Shown one piece after another: positions 1 to 5,720 of a stretch of 8,758 nucleotides of DNA. Positions within the stretch are counted from its first letter, which is position 1. Each line of letters starts with the position of its first letter. Source of the DNA: Chitinophagaceae bacterium (GTDB lineage: Bacteria; Bacteroidota; Bacteroidia; Chitinophagales; Chitinophagaceae); contig JALOMZ010000049.1 of assembly GCA_025455205.1 (NCBI GenBank), positions 1 to 8,758 on the forward strand, read 5' to 3'. The notes below the pieces were generated by a model that did no database searches, was not told the DNA's origin, and saw nothing but the letters and a program-made list of their open reading frames with translations. Position numbers and translations under genes: made by a program.

Positions 1-612
1 GTTCGGCCCTCCGCGAAATACCTGTTCATGATCATCCTGAGCCCCACCGGCCCCTACTTCACCGCGCCCATGCGTCTATATGTGGAAGAAACCTATGTAC
101 GGGCGGTAGAAGGCGGTGTAGGCTATGCCAAGGCTGCCGGTAACTATGCCGCCGCCATGTATCCCACCGAACAGGCCAAGCTGAAGGGCTACGACCAGGT
201 GCTGTGGACCGATGCCAATGAACACAGATTTGTGCAGGAAGCCGGCGTGATGAATGTGCTTTTTGTACTGGGCAACAAGGTGATCACCCCGGGCCTCGAC
301 CAGGGCACCATCCTGGCCGGCGTAACCCGCGACAGCGTGCTGGCCGTGGCCCGCGAAATGGGGCTGGAAACTGAAGAACGCCATATCAGCATTGATGAAC
401 TGATAGAAGCACACCACAAGGGCGAACTGAAGGAAGTGTTTGGCGCCGGTACTGCTGCCACCATCAGCATGATCAGGGAACTCCGGTATAAGGAGGAAGA
501 CCTGTTCTTTGATGTGGACAACTACAAAGTAGCACCGGCCATCCTCCAGAAGCTCAATGGCATCCGCTACGGCCAGGACCCCGACACCCACGGCTGGATG
601 CTGAAAGTGTGA
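1..612 (+). CDS. ilvE: Branched-chain amino acid aminotransferase, C-terminal part (5' end outside window)
   Basis: Partial gene, open from base 1, encoding the last 203 residues of a PLP-dependent fold-type IV aminotransferase. The enzyme interconverts leucine, isoleucine and valine with their 2-oxo acids, using glutamate/2-oxoglutarate, in the cytoplasm. Visible motifs: GGVGYAKAAGNYAAAM, whose Lys (codon 130-132) should form the PLP Schiff base; the block VQEAGVMNVLF; GVTRDSVL; and the late GTAATIS motif. The sequence resembles the longer BCAT class (about 350 residues) also found in eukaryotes, so roughly 150 N-terminal residues lie outside. An internal ATG at 28 is not the start, because the frame stays open and family-like upstream of it (FM-IILSPTGPYF region). 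It ends in TGA and is followed 34 bases later by an intrinsic terminator. The next gene converges on it. Identification is secure; the exact substrate preference is not visible. Confidence 0.93.
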   Translation, partial: VRPSAKYLFMIILSPTGPYFTAPMRLYVEETYVRAVEGGVGYAKAAGNYAAAMYPTEQAKLKGYDQVLWTDANEHRFVQEAGVMNVLFVLGNKVITPGLDQGTILAGVTRDSVLAVAREMGLETEERHISIDELIEAHHKGELKEVFGAGTAATISMIRELRYKEEDLFFDVDNYKVAPAILQKLNGIRYGQDPDTHGWMLKV

Positions 613-646
613 TGATTAAGGCAAAGTCTTGTGAATAAGCAACAAG

Positions 647-677
647 AGCCGTTCTCCGCCGGGAGGGCGGCTTTTTT
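647..677 (+). terminator. Intrinsic terminator after ilvE
   Basis: An 11-bp stem (AGCCGTTCTCC pairing with GGAGGGCGGCT, including two G-U pairs) closes on a four-base GCCG loop and runs straight into six T. It lies in the 80-base gap between the convergent ilvE and prenyltransferase genes. On the minus strand the hairpin is followed only by a mixed CTTGTTGCTT tract, so termination of the leftward operon here is possible but weaker. Confidence 0.88.
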
Positions 678-692
678 GTGGTTCGCATGTGC

Positions 693-1625
693 TTAGTTGT
701 GGTGCAGCAGGTAAGACAACGGGTAAATGATGTATTCCGTGAAAAACAGCCCCCAGAAGAACATATAGAATTGCTTCACCTGCCCGGGATGCGCAAGGTT
801 AAGCTTTGCTGCACGGTACACAAATACCAGGCAGAGTGCCAGGTGCGACAGGGAGAATATGCCGGCATGTACCGGCATTACAAGCACAAAGGGGCTGGCA
901 CTTACCAGCAGGTAGGAAGCCACCACTACCGCCACGCCCAGCCAGAGGGCACCTTTCCGGCTCATGCTGATGGCCAGGGTTTTGAAATGGTGCTGCGCAT
1001 CGCCCTCCATATCGGGAATATCCTTGAACCAGGCGATGCCAAAACTGAAGCCGGCTACAAAAATGGCCAGGGGCCAGATGCCCTGGGGAATATACCATTG
1101 CCCCTGGATTTGCTGCAGGAAATGGGCGGTCATGCCCAGGTTTACGAGCAGTCCGCGTACCCCCACTATAGCCATGGCCGCTGGCAGGTGATGGCGCTTC
1201 AGCTTGAGGGGCGGTAAGGAATAGGCGGCACCGATGGCGCTGATGCTGAGCATGAGTAAAAAGAAGGGCAGGCCCAGTGTTGCGGCAATACCCAGGGAGA
1301 GGGCCAGGCTGAGCCACACGGCTGTTTTGGCCTGCGTCAGCGTGAGGGTGCCGGCGGCCAGCGGTAGCCAGGGCTTATTGATGCGGTCTACCTCCACATC
1401 CTGCCACTGGTTAAGGCCCACAATGAAAATATTGCAGGCCAGGGCGCTCACCAGGGTCAGCAGATACAAGGTACTAAACTGGTCTACCACCATCCAGGTG
1501 TCTGACCCGGCCTCAGCGGCGTATTCTGCGCTGCTGATGATATACAGGGCGGTGATGCTGAAGAGCGAGCCGATGATGGTATGGGGCCTGCTGAATTCCC
1601 ACCAGGCACGCAGTGATTGGGTCAT
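693..1625 (-). CDS. UbiA-superfamily prenyltransferase, homogentisate phytyltransferase-like
   Basis: A 310-residue integral membrane protein with about eight or nine hydrophobic segments. UbiA enzymes transfer a prenyl group from a prenyl diphosphate to an aromatic or other acceptor in the membrane, using Mg2+ bound by two Asp-rich motifs. Both are visible: N72xxxD76xxxD80 in GLNQWQDVEVDRINKP, and KDIPDMEGD at 201-209. The conserved YSLPPLKLKR (135-144) and VRGLLVNLG (156-164) segments, with NKPWLPLAAG just after the first motif, recall homogentisate phytyltransferases (VTE2/HPT) more than MenA, UbiA or chlorophyll synthase. I chose ATG 1625-1623 because it overlaps the upstream methyltransferase stop as ATGA and leaves the usual N-terminus (WWEFSRPHTIIGS); a start 14 codons earlier is possible. 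The overlap suggests translational coupling. The acceptor and the prenyl chain length cannot be read from sequence. Confidence 0.88.
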   Translation of the reverse strand: MTQSLRAWWEFSRPHTIIGSLFSITALYIISSAEYAAEAGSDTWMVVDQFSTLYLLTLVSALACNIFIVGLNQWQDVEVDRINKPWLPLAAGTLTLTQAKTAVWLSLALSLGIAATLGLPFFLLMLSISAIGAAYSLPPLKLKRHHLPAAMAIVGVRGLLVNLGMTAHFLQQIQGQWYIPQGIWPLAIFVAGFSFGIAWFKDIPDMEGDAQHHFKTLAISMSRKGALWLGVAVVVASYLLVSASPFVLVMPVHAGIFSLSHLALCLVFVYRAAKLNLAHPGQVKQFYMFFWGLFFTEYIIYPLSYLLHHN

Positions 1626-2359
1626 GAGATAGGTTGGCCTGTCAAGATAGAAACTTTTCGCCACCACGGCCCGCTTTGCTGAAAGCGGAAGCGATATTCA
1701 GTGGTGGAAGTATCCACACACAGCCGTTCAAAGGATCGCCGGCGGATGGAACGAAGTACGGATACGCAGCCGTCCCAGGTAACCGTAACCAGATGCACCG
1801 GCACCAGGTACGTGAAGAACAGGCGCCGCCAGCTGAAGGGTTTTATGAAGGGGGCGAAGAGGATCTGTCCCAGGGTGGTGCTCAGGTTCACCAGCATCCA
1901 GCATGGCACCGTGGGCTGTGTGATTTCTGCAATGAGAAGGGGCCGCTTTGTGGCTGCTATCTGGGTGAGCAGCTGCTGCCGCTGCGCCGTCGTAAAGTGG
2001 TGAAACGCATTGAAAAAGGTGATGAGGCCCTGACCGGGGATGGCATCCTGCAACACATCCACCGCTTCCCAACGGGCAGACACCTCATGGGAAAAAATAT
2101 TTGTGCCAATGGGGTATTTATCGGTGAGAAGCAGTTGTGCAGGCCGGCAGCCTTGTTGCAGCATGTATTGCACGGGACCGGCCGCGCCTGTGCAGCAGTC
2201 GGTCCATGCGCCGCTTGCTTCCTCTTCCAGCATCTGTCGCACCAGGGGCGCCACCGGCTGGTACAGGTGAAACCGCAGGGCCATGAAGGAGAGGAACGCC
2301 ATCTGGTGGCGCCGCATCCAGGCAGGGAACCAGGGGTGGTCTTCCAGTTCTAACGACAT
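1622..2359 (-). CDS. Class I SAM-dependent methyltransferase of unassigned function
   Basis: Encodes 245 residues. The Rossmann SAM-binding motif I is seen as TDCCTGAAGP (53-62). A conserved LTDKYP follows at 78-83 and probably carries the acidic residue for the SAM ribose. FFNAFHHF (115-122) marks the post-motif strand. The C-terminal third is hydrophobic and basic (FIKPFSWRRLFFTYLVPVHL, 171-190) and ends in WDGCVSVLR (195-203), a block I recall from a widespread but functionally uncharacterised methyltransferase family. The hydrophobic tail suggests a membrane-associated or lipid-like substrate. Start: the frame opens at 2413 (263 residues), but the Met at 2359 directly precedes the family-like HPWFPAWMRRHQ and the extra 18 residues look uninformative. 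The stop overlaps the start of the prenyltransferase gene, so the two probably act on one product. Methyltransferase class is secure; substrate is unknown. Confidence 0.82.
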   Translation of the reverse strand: MSLELEDHPWFPAWMRRHQMAFLSFMALRFHLYQPVAPLVRQMLEEEASGAWTDCCTGAAGPVQYMLQQGCRPAQLLLTDKYPIGTNIFSHEVSARWEAVDVLQDAIPGQGLITFFNAFHHFTTAQRQQLLTQIAATKRPLLIAEITQPTVPCWMLVNLSTTLGQILFAPFIKPFSWRRLFFTYLVPVHLVTVTWDGCVSVLRSIRRRSFERLCVDTSTTEYRFRFQQSGPWWRKVSILTGQPIS

Positions 2360-2553
2360 AGCGGGGAAATTAGGGCATATCGCAACACGGTGCATGATGG
2401 AACAACCATCCAACAGTCAATGAGGAACTAAAACCATGAGTGCCCGGTTCCCGAAATTCCTGGTGCCTGCTTTGTGCCATGGTGGTTAAAAATGATTTTT
2501 GAAATCCTTTCTAATGGTTAATTGACAGTGAATATGGATCTTTCCGCCTCCTC
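2360..2553. other. Divergent intergenic region, methyltransferase / VTE5-DUF92 genes
   Basis: This 194-base gap must carry the start signals for both directions. I found no good TAnnTTTG element on either strand. On the plus strand there is a TTTTTG at 2496-2501 and a TTGACA at 2522-2527, but neither has a fitting downstream partner. A small hairpin (GATGG/CCATC, 2396-2410) is visible near the methyltransferase start. No ORF here looks real. Confidence 0.5.
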
Positions 2554-4044
2554 ATGCAGATACAAGAAGTAATCATCCTGCTGGCCCTGATCCTGGGCAC
2601 CCTGGTACTGAGTGAGCAGCTGGCCCGGGCGGGTAAGCTGTCGCTGGTGCTGGCCCGCAAACTGGTACACCTGGTGGCGGTGTCTGGTGTGGCCATATCG
2701 CCGTTGTTCTTTCCCAACCAGCGCCTGCTGGCGGGCATCATTGCGTTTTTTGTGCTGATCCTGTTGTGGGCAGTGGCCACCCGGCGCTTTGCCATCGATG
2801 CACAGCGGCAGCGCCGCAGTTGGGGCATCGCCTTGTTTCCATTGGCCTTTTTGATACTCCTGGTTCCTTTTGGCACCCTCTGGCCCTGGCTGGTGGTTTA
2901 TCCCATGCTGGTGCTGGCCCTGGCCGATCCGGCGGCGGCCCTGGTGGGCGAGCTGGTGGCTAGGCGCTATTGGCAGCTCACGGGCGACCGTAAGTCGTGG
3001 CCCGGCAGCCTCACCTTTTTTGTGGTAGCGGCTGCGGTGCTGCTACTCCTGCCGGAGTGGCTGCGACATGTGGATCCCCTGTTTGCATGGCCTTTTGTGA
3101 GCCTCATGCACGGGCCAACGGTGGTGGCCATTCTGGTGGTGGCGGCCCTGGCAGCGCTGGCCGAAGCCCTGGGCTCCGGCGGCGGTGACAATATGACCGT
3201 TCCCCTGGTAACGGCCTGGGGCATGGCGGCCGTGGGCGACAGTGCCCTGCAATCGGAGCTGCTGCCCGCTGCCGGCCTCGCGGCCCTCTTTGGTGTGCTG
3301 GCCTGGTGGCGCCGCTGGCTCGATGCGGGTGGCGCGGCCCTGGCAGCCCTCACGGGCGTTATGGTGTGGACCATCGGCGGCTGGTCGCTGGCGCTGCCCC
3401 TGATCTTGTTTTTCCTGAGTGGCAGCCTGCTGGGCCGCCTGCCCCGCAAGGTGCTGCCCGATGCCAAGCATGGCCGCCCGCGCGACTGGATGCAGGTGCT
3501 GGCCAATGGCGGCATCGTTATTGGCCTGATGTGGCTGCATGGCATACTCCCTTCTTCGGCCTGGCTGCTGGCCGCCTGGATCTCTGTGTCCATCAGCATG
3601 GCCGATACCTGGAGCAGCGAGTTTGGCCAGTGGGCCGGCGGCCGGGTGGTAGACATTGTGGGCTTCCGCAACCTGCGCCCGGGCCTCTCCGGCGGCATCA
3701 GCTGGCAGGGCACTCTGGGTGGCCTGGCCGGGGCCGTCATCATAGGCGGCTTTGCCTGGGGGGTAGGCGGATTTAGCCCGGCGGAAGCCGTGGTTATTGC
3801 CCTGGCAGGCTTTGCGGGCATGCTGGCTGACAGCCTGCTGGGCAGCCTCTGCCAGGCGCGCTACCGGCGGGCCAACGGAGAACCCACCGAAGACAGCTCC
3901 CAGGCAAGCAGCCCCCGGCCGGAAAAAGGCTGGGCCTGGATGACCAACGACTGGGTGAACCTGTTGAGCAACCTGGTCATCACCATCCTCTTTGCTGCCC
4001 TGGCCGGTACACTGGTGGCCTGGCTCACCGCATGTCTCTCCTGA
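2554..4044 (+). CDS. Phytol/dolichol kinase-like (VTE5-type) and DUF92 (VTE6-type) fusion, integral membrane
   Basis: A 496-residue polytopic membrane protein with two domains. Residues 1 to about 235 resemble CTP-dependent polyprenol/phytol kinases: RKLVHL (35-40), ADPAAALVGELVARR (124-138), KSWPGSLTFF (147-156) and EALGSGGGDNMTVPL (204-218). Residues about 240-496 are a DUF92/TMEM19 domain: MADTWSSEFGQ (349-359), GLSGGISWQGTLGGLAGA (377-394), ADSLLGSLCQ (425-434) and NDWVNLLSN (465-473). In plants VTE5 phosphorylates phytol and VTE6, a DUF92 protein, phosphorylates phytyl phosphate to the diphosphate. One chain could therefore do both salvage steps, though the substrate here may be another prenol. 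The nucleotide-binding-like KSWPGS has Pro where related proteins often have Glu. The gene is divergent from the prenyltransferase pair, which could use the product. A loop with charged and polar residues (438-458) interrupts the last DUF92 segments. Domain assignment is good; activity is inferred. Confidence 0.85.
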   Translation: MQIQEVIILLALILGTLVLSEQLARAGKLSLVLARKLVHLVAVSGVAISPLFFPNQRLLAGIIAFFVLILLWAVATRRFAIDAQRQRRSWGIALFPLAFLILLVPFGTLWPWLVVYPMLVLALADPAAALVGELVARRYWQLTGDRKSWPGSLTFFVVAAAVLLLLPEWLRHVDPLFAWPFVSLMHGPTVVAILVVAALAALAEALGSGGGDNMTVPLVTAWGMAAVGDSALQSELLPAAGLAALFGVLAWWRRWLDAGGAALAALTGVMVWTIGGWSLALPLILFFLSGSLLGRLPRKVLPDAKHGRPRDWMQVLANGGIVIGLMWLHGILPSSAWLLAAWISVSISMADTWSSEFGQWAGGRVVDIVGFRNLRPGLSGGISWQGTLGGLAGAVIIGGFAWGVGGFSPAEAVVIALAGFAGMLADSLLGSLCQARYRRANGEPTEDSSQASSPRPEKGWAWMTNDWVNLLSNLVITILFAALAGTLVAWLTACLS

Positions 4045-4237
4045 AGAGGGGTGCCCAACCCCAGCATCCCGAAAATAGGCCTGAACCGGCTTCCGGCAGG
4101 GCAGGATGACATCCGCAAGCCGTGGTTTTCCACCTGAACGGGGGTGTTTCTGGATATTTTGGCATTTTTCTTTGTTTTTCTTTTTGCAATTCATCTGCTC
4201 CCGCTTACCTTTGCCGTCCAATTTTAAAAAGCATCGA
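4045..4237. other. Intergenic region between the kinase-like gene and rpsL
   Basis: A short GGGGT/ACCCC hairpin (4048-4062) follows the stop codon but has no T-run, so it is at best a weak terminator. A second small stem (GTGG/CCAC, 4122-4133) is also unconvincing. From about 4164 the plus strand becomes very T-rich, leading into the rpsL promoter. Confidence 0.5.
4183..4213 (+). promoter_or_regulatory. Bacteroidota-type promoter of rpsL-rpsG
   Basis: A -33 element TTTG (4183-4186) is separated by exactly 19 bases from a perfect -7 element TACCTTTG (4206-4213; consensus TAnnTTTG). A T-rich tract lies just upstream (about 4164-4185). Transcription should begin near 4220, giving a leader of roughly 18 bases. 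The leader is A-rich (ATTTTAAAAAGCATCGA) and has no Shine-Dalgarno sequence, as is usual in this phylum. Confidence 0.85.
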
Positions 4238-4618
4238 ATGCCTACTATTCAACAACTGGTACGCAAAGGAAGAGAAGTCATCAAGGCCAAGAGCAAGAGC
4301 CGTGCCCTGGATGCATGCCCCCAGCGCCGTGGCGTGTGCACCCGCGTTTACACTACTACGCCGAAGAAGCCGAACTCTGCCCTCCGCAAAGTGGCCAAGG
4401 TTCGCCTGACCAATAAGGTAGAAGTAATTGCCTATATCCCTGGTGAAGGCCATAACCTGCAGGAACACAGCATCGTGCTGATCCGCGGCGGTCGTGTAAA
4501 AGACCTTCCTGGTGTACGTTACCATATCGTTCGTGGCAGCCTGGATACTGCCGGTGTAAAAGACCGCAAGCAGAGCCGCTCCAAGTATGGTACCAAAAAG
4601 GAAAAGGCCAAGAAATAA
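4238..4618 (+). CDS. rpsL: 30S ribosomal protein S12 (uS12)
   Basis: A 126-residue protein, close to the usual 124 or so, aligning along its full length with bacterial S12. S12 sits at the decoding centre of the small subunit and helps check codon-anticodon pairing. Hallmark segments: [20 protein letters not shown] (26-45), [20 protein letters not shown] (69-88), DLPGVRYH and [13 protein letters not shown]. The lysines whose substitution gives streptomycin resistance or dependence are wild type (Lys43 and Lys88), and Asp89, the residue methylthiolated by RimO in other bacteria, is present. The frame is open further upstream, but Met at 4238 is the family start and lies about 18 bases after the predicted transcription start. 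It is the first gene of a two-gene operon with rpsG. Confidence 0.98.
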   Translation: MPTIQQLVRKGREVIKAKSKSRALDACPQRRGVCTRVYTTTPKKPNSALRKVAKVRLTNKVEVIAYIPGEGHNLQEHSIVLIRGGRVKDLPGVRYHIVRGSLDTAGVKDRKQSRSKYGTKKEKAKK

Positions 4619-4649
4619 TTTATCCGTTCAGATTCTCAAGTAATTATAT

Positions 4650-5117
4650 ATGAGGAAAGCGCAAGCCAAGAAACTCCCCCTGGCACCCGACCCCAAGTTC
4701 AACGACAAGTTGGTTACCCGTTTCGTAAACAACCTGATGTGGGATGGCAAGAAGAGCACCGCGCTCACCATCTTCTACGATGCCGTTGAAAAAGTAGGCA
4801 AGATCACCGGTGAAGACGGCTACGAAGTATGGAAGAAGGCCCTGGCCAATGTGACCCCCAGCGTAGAAGTACGCAGCCGTCGTATTGGTGGTGCCACTTT
4901 CCAGATCCCCACCGAAGTGCGTCCCGACCGTAAGGTGAGCCTGAGCATCAAATGGCTGGTTCGTTACAGCCGCGAGCGCAACGGTCGCAGCATGGCCGAC
5001 AAACTGGCCAACGAGATCGTAGCTGCCAGCAAGGGTGAAGGTGCTGCCTTCAAGAAGAAGGAAGATACCCACCGTATGGCCGAAGCCAACAAGGCCTTCA
5101 GCCACTTCCGGGTATAA
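4650..5117 (+). CDS. rpsG: 30S ribosomal protein S7 (uS7)
   Basis: A 155-residue protein, the normal length for bacterial S7, which nucleates assembly of the 30S head by binding the 3' domain of 16S rRNA near the E site. The start MRKAQAKK fits the family. Recognisable segments include [49 protein letters not shown] and [11 protein letters not shown]. It follows rpsL by 31 AT-rich bases without a Shine-Dalgarno sequence, so the two are almost certainly co-transcribed from the promoter at 4183-4213. In many bacteria fusA comes next in this operon; here a terminator follows 50 bases after the stop instead. Confidence 0.98.
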   Translation: MRKAQAKKLPLAPDPKFNDKLVTRFVNNLMWDGKKSTALTIFYDAVEKVGKITGEDGYEVWKKALANVTPSVEVRSRRIGGATFQIPTEVRPDRKVSLSIKWLVRYSRERNGRSMADKLANEIVAASKGEGAAFKKKEDTHRMAEANKAFSHFRV

Positions 5118-5167
5118 TCCGCTTCCTCCCGCTTTTAGAATTGGTTTTTTAGAGGTGAATACAAAGG

Positions 5168-5198
5168 TCCCGCGCCGGATAGGTGCGGGATTTTTTTT
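5168..5198 (+). terminator. Intrinsic terminator of the rpsL-rpsG operon
   Basis: A 9-bp stem (TCCCGCGCC pairing with GGTGCGGGA, one G-U pair) with a GGATA loop is followed directly by eight T. It lies 50 bases after the rpsG stop and ends the ribosomal protein operon. Confidence 0.92.
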
Positions 5199-5222
5199 GC
5201 CGGTGCTTTTCTTCTTTTTTTG

Positions 5223-5580
5223 TTTTGTCCCTACGGGACAAGGGTTTTCATAGCTGCGTTTCTTGCTACCGATATTTCGTCCCTAACAGGACGGGCAAGT
5301 AGCGAATTCCCCAAGCTTCGAATTGCGGCAGCTTTGTTTTCGCGCAGCGAAAACTCCCTCTGCCTTCCTCTGTGCAATCCTTCCCTGCCTCCGTGGTTAA
5401 AAAATGCAGCCATATACTTTCAGGTATGGACACCAGCCGGAGGCAGGCGCCAGTGGAACAACTTTCGTGGCAGAACGTATGCGGCAAAATTGAACAGGCT
5501 CAAATGGTCCCTTTAGGGACAAAATATTGGTAGCAGGTGGGATAGCAACGAAACCCCAGCGCCCCGTAGGGTCGCAACAA
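5223..5580. repeat. Imperfect inverted-repeat element with GTCCC/GGGAC hairpins (MITE- or REP-like)
   Basis: Two arms of about 70 bases face each other across about 210 bases. The best-matched stretch is 5265-5292 against 5507-5534: the reverse complement agrees at 24 of 28 positions (core GCTACC.ATATTT.GTCCCTAA). Outside this, CCCTACGGG (5229-5237) is mirrored by CCCGTAGGG (5563-5571), next to a GGGTTT/AAACCC pair. Each arm also folds on itself: TTGTCCC-TAC-GGGACAA (5225-5241), CGTCC/GGACG (5278-5293), GTCCC-TTTA-GGGAC (5507-5520). No transposase ORF is present; the short ORFs crossing it look like noise. From memory, similar hairpin motifs recur between genes in Bacteroidota, but I could not check that. 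Edges are approximate. Confidence 0.75.
5337..5353. repeat. Perfect hairpin inside the inverted-repeat element
   Basis: TTTTCGC-GCA-GCGAAAA forms a perfect 7-bp stem with a three-base loop in the central part of the element. It is followed by a pyrimidine-rich stretch (about 5354-5398) made of degenerate CCTCTG/CCTCCG-like units. It has no obvious relation to a gene start. Confidence 0.7.
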
Positions 5581-5604
5581 TAAATGGCGAAAGGGGCGGA
5601 AATG

Positions 5605-5710
5605 CATTTTTGTCCCTGCCGTACCATGGCTTGCCTTTGCAGGAGGCTGCAGCCATTTGACCAAACAACATCCTGCCAAACATTTTTGTCCTTCTGCCTT
5701 CTTTGCAGGA
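5605..5710 (+). repeat. Partial duplication upstream of ade
   Basis: CATTTTTGTCC occurs at 5605-5615 and again at 5681-5691. TTTGCAGGA occurs at 5636-5644 and again at 5702-5710. The two pairs have the same order but different inner spacing (20 bases versus 10), so this looks like an old tandem duplication of about 70 bases that has since lost sequence. Only the first copy keeps promoter-like spacing. Confidence 0.6.
5609..5639 (+). promoter_or_regulatory. Probable promoter of ade
   Basis: TTTG (5609-5612), a 19-base spacer, then TGCCTTTG (5632-5639), one mismatch from the Bacteroidota -7 consensus TAnnTTTG. The layout equals that of the rpsL promoter in this window. Transcription would start near 5646 and give a leader of about 75 bases before the ade start. 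No experimental support; the mismatch is at the usually conserved A. Confidence 0.55.
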
Positions 5711-5720
5711 ACTTCCCGCC

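Noticed and set aside
2522..2553. TTGACA at 2522-2527 as a sigma70-type promoter
   Set aside because: It matches the E. coli -35 consensus, but Bacteroidota use a different promoter, and no -7 or -10 element sits at a suitable distance before the start codon at 2554.
4048..4062. GGGGT/ACCCC hairpin as terminator of the kinase-DUF92 gene
   Set aside because: The stem is only 5 bp and is followed by AGCATCCCG, not a T-run.
3043..4221. 392-codon open frame on the minus strand
   Set aside because: It is antisense to the kinase-DUF92 gene, whose membrane-protein composition and motifs are clear. The antisense product is low-complexity, with many Gly, Gln and Ala.
4106..4237. N-terminal extension of rpsL
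   Set aside because: The frame is open but the extra 44 residues do not belong to S12, and the rpsL promoter lies inside this stretch.
5220..5516. 98-codon plus-strand frame inside the inverted-repeat element
   Set aside because: It spans hairpins and a pyrimidine-rich tract and has no family resemblance. It is best seen as translated repeat.
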